From DAIDKA01 sp036267975 (GTDB taxonomy: Bacteria > Pseudomonadota > Gammaproteobacteria > Steroidobacterales > Steroidobacteraceae): DNA of 64,000 nucleotides. A program made the position numbers and the translations under genes. Location of the stretch: positions 62,001 through 126,000 of the forward strand of contig DATAVA010000012.1 in assembly GCA_036267975.1 (NCBI GenBank). Reading direction: 5' to 3'. Numbering within the stretch: position 1 is the first letter of the stretch; each line of letters begins with the position of its first letter. The notes beneath the pieces are model-generated. The model did not search any database, was not told where the DNA came from, and saw only the letters and a program-made list of their open reading frames with translations. This document shows positions 62,672 to 64,000 of the stretch, in pieces.

Positions 62672-63622
62672 GTGAGTCCTGTCAGCCCGCTGCGCGTGGC
62701 TTTCGCCGGCACGCCGCAGTTCGCGGTGCCGGCGCTGCAGGCCCTGCTGGCTTCAGCGCACCGCGTCGTCGGTGTCCTCACCCAGCCCGACCGCCCACAG
62801 GGTCGGGGCCGCCAGCTGCTTCCCAGTCCGGTCAAGGCGCTCGCCTCGTGCGCCGGGCTCACCGTCTCCCAGCCTTCGACACTGAGTACCGGGGCCGCCC
62901 AGAATGCCATCGCGGCGCTGGCAGCAGATGTCATGGTGGTGGTGGCGTACGGCCAGCTGCTGCCGCGCGAGGTGCTGCGACTGCCGCGCCTGGGCTGCGT
63001 CAACATTCACGCCTCGCTGCTGCCGCGCTGGCGCGGCGCGGCGCCCATCCAGCGGGCCCTTCTGGCCGGGGACGCCACGACCGGTGTCACGCTCATGCAG
63101 ATGGACGAGGGGCTGGATACGGGCGGTATGCTGGCCGTGCACAGCGTGCCGATCGGCGCGCGCGATACCAGCGCCTCGCTGCATGCAACGCTCGCGGCAC
63201 TGGGCGCACAGGCGCTGCTCGAGGTGCTGGCGGGACTGTCGGCAGGCACGCTGCGCGCGCGCGCGCAGCCCGCGGCCGGTGTCACCTATGCGGCGAAAAT
63301 CTCGAAAGCTGAAGCGCGCATCGATTGGCGCACGCCGGCTGCAGTGATCTCGGCGCAGGTGCGCGCCTTCAATCCCTGGCCCGTGGCCGAAACCGTCTTT
63401 GCCGGCGAACGGCTGCGCATTCATGAGGCCGGTACAGGCCACGGCGCGGTGGCGCCGACGGCGGCACCGGGCGCCTGGCTGGGCCTTGCAGGTGATGCGC
63501 TGCGCGTCGCCTGCGGCAGCGGGGAATTATGGGTGACGCAGCTGCAGCGGGCCGGCCGCAAGGTCGTTACGGCCCGCGAGTTCGTGAATTCTGCCGGGGC
63601 TGCTGCCGGTCGCTTCACGTGA
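62672..63622 (+). CDS. fmt: Methionyl-tRNA formyltransferase
   Basis: The 316-residue enzyme starts at GTG 62672 (GGAAGG upstream). It shows VAFAGTPQFAVPAL, the catalytic NIHASLLPRWRGAAPIQ and D in DEGLDTGGML, and a C-terminal domain (about 205-316). It formylates initiator Met-tRNA. The stop overlaps the GTG start of rsmB by three bases. Confidence 0.96.
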   Translation: MSPVSPLRVAFAGTPQFAVPALQALLASAHRVVGVLTQPDRPQGRGRQLLPSPVKALASCAGLTVSQPSTLSTGAAQNAIAALAADVMVVVAYGQLLPREVLRLPRLGCVNIHASLLPRWRGAAPIQRALLAGDATTGVTLMQMDEGLDTGGMLAVHSVPIGARDTSASLHATLAALGAQALLEVLAGLSAGTLRARAQPAAGVTYAAKISKAEARIDWRTPAAVISAQVRAFNPWPVAETVFAGERLRIHEAGTGHGAVAPTAAPGAWLGLAGDALRVACGSGELWVTQLQRAGRKVVTAREFVNSAGAAAGRFT

Positions 63623-64000
63623 GTGGTGCGCGCACCGAAGTGCTCGTGAGCGCGGCCCGCGTCATCGCGGCAGTCGTCGATCAGGGTGCTTCGGCGGATG
63701 CCGCGCTCGCGACCGTCGCCGCATCGGGCGAGCGCGCCGCGGTGCGGGCCATCACCCTCGGGAGCGTGCGCTGGTACCTGCGACTGCTGCCGGCCGTGCA
63801 CGCTCTGCTCGACCGCAAGGCCGGGCGACTCGCGCCGGAGGTCAGTGCGCTGCTGGTCGCCGCGGCCCACCAGATCGAGTATTCGCGCAATCCGGCGCAG
63901 TTGACGGTCAACGCCGCGGTCAATGCGGCGCGCACGCTCGGGCATGTGCGCGCCGCCGGGCTCGTCAACGCGTTGCTGCGGCGGTTCGTGCGCGAGCGCG
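63619..64000 (+). CDS. rsmB: 16S rRNA (cytosine-967-C5)-methyltransferase RsmB, N-terminal part
   Basis: A reading frame opens at GTG 63619, overlapping the fmt stop, and stays open to the window end (127 codons). The product reads AARVIAAVVDQGASADAAL, then RAITLGSVRWYLRLLPAV and NAAVNAARTLGHVRAAGLVNALLRRF. This is the NusB-like N-terminal domain of RsmB (Sun/Fmu). The methyltransferase domain with its two catalytic cysteines lies past the window. The order def-fmt-rsmB is standard. Confidence 0.9.
   Translation, partial: MSGARTEVLVSAARVIAAVVDQGASADAALATVAASGERAAVRAITLGSVRWYLRLLPAVHALLDRKAGRLAPEVSALLVAAAHQIEYSRNPAQLTVNAAVNAARTLGHVRAAGLVNALLRRFVRER

Noticed and set aside
1..64000. Search for CRISPR arrays, tRNA or rRNA genes, insertion sequences and prophage
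   Set aside because: By eye I saw no spaced direct repeats, cloverleaf-like segments, transposase or phage genes. Gaps between genes are too short for most of these. A dedicated search could still find a small RNA.

Overview
This is a chromosomal, high-GC proteobacterial window, and the gene content points to the gammaproteobacteria. Evidence includes rimO, sixA, smg next to topA and dprA, the order LysM protein/def/fmt/rsmB, rlmJ, an 811-residue FadE, and an ExeA/GspB pair. The mix of quinoprotein respiration, GMC oxidoreductase and free-living metabolism resembles the Steroidobacteraceae/Nevskiales group; that placement is my inference from family resemblance, not a computed one. Coding density is very high. 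Many neighbours overlap by 4 nt (ATGA). I see no IS element, prophage, CRISPR array, rRNA or tRNA.

Layout. 1-375 is non-coding, then an AraC regulator. At 1.5-2.9 kb a Gfa-like protein and a GumN/TraB-like protein are divergent with overlapping start codons. At 3.5-6.4 kb lies a YtrA-type GntR regulator with an ABC exporter, headed by a perfect palindrome. At 6.5-9.0 kb are an NTF2-like protein, a GMC oxidoreductase and SixA, meeting convergent rimO. At 10.4-15.2 kb are a small membrane protein, a methyltransferase, two unknown proteins and two tandem nucleotide-exchange-type carriers. A zinc alcohol dehydrogenase (15.2-16.3 kb) diverges from a tightly packed respiratory operon (16.6-25.0 kb): GlcG-like protein, CtaG, cytochrome c oxidase II (with fused cytochrome c), I and III, a small membrane protein, a PQQ dehydrogenase, a cytochrome c lipoprotein and a XoxJ-like periplasmic binding protein. 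These genes form a plausible complete path from periplasmic alcohol oxidation through cytochrome c to oxygen.

At 25.0-30.2 kb (minus strand) is an EmrAB-OMF tripartite efflux set followed upstream by BON and glycine-zipper stress proteins. At 30.4-35.2 kb (minus) is the most unusual cluster: ExeA ATPase, GspB, a TonB-type protein carrying an N-terminal receiver domain, and a Ser/Thr kinase carrying a degenerate receiver. Then come dinB, a DUF4399 protein, fadE and mdh. At 40.4-46.3 kb (plus) is a second GntR/ABC module running into a STAS-MlaE/MlaF/MlaD/lipoprotein lipid-transport operon. At 46.3-53.3 kb (minus) are a degenerate PLD-like protein, a GGDEF/EAL protein, an HD protein and an oligopeptidase. 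Glutathione reductase (plus) converges on aroE, rlmJ, topA, smg, dprA and a LysM protein (minus). The window ends in def, fmt and the start of rsmB (plus).

The best candidates for something not well described are the receiver-TonB/receiver-kinase/ExeA/GspB cluster and the heme-copper oxidase whose subunit I keeps all metal ligands but lacks the usual D-channel glutamate and K-channel lysine.
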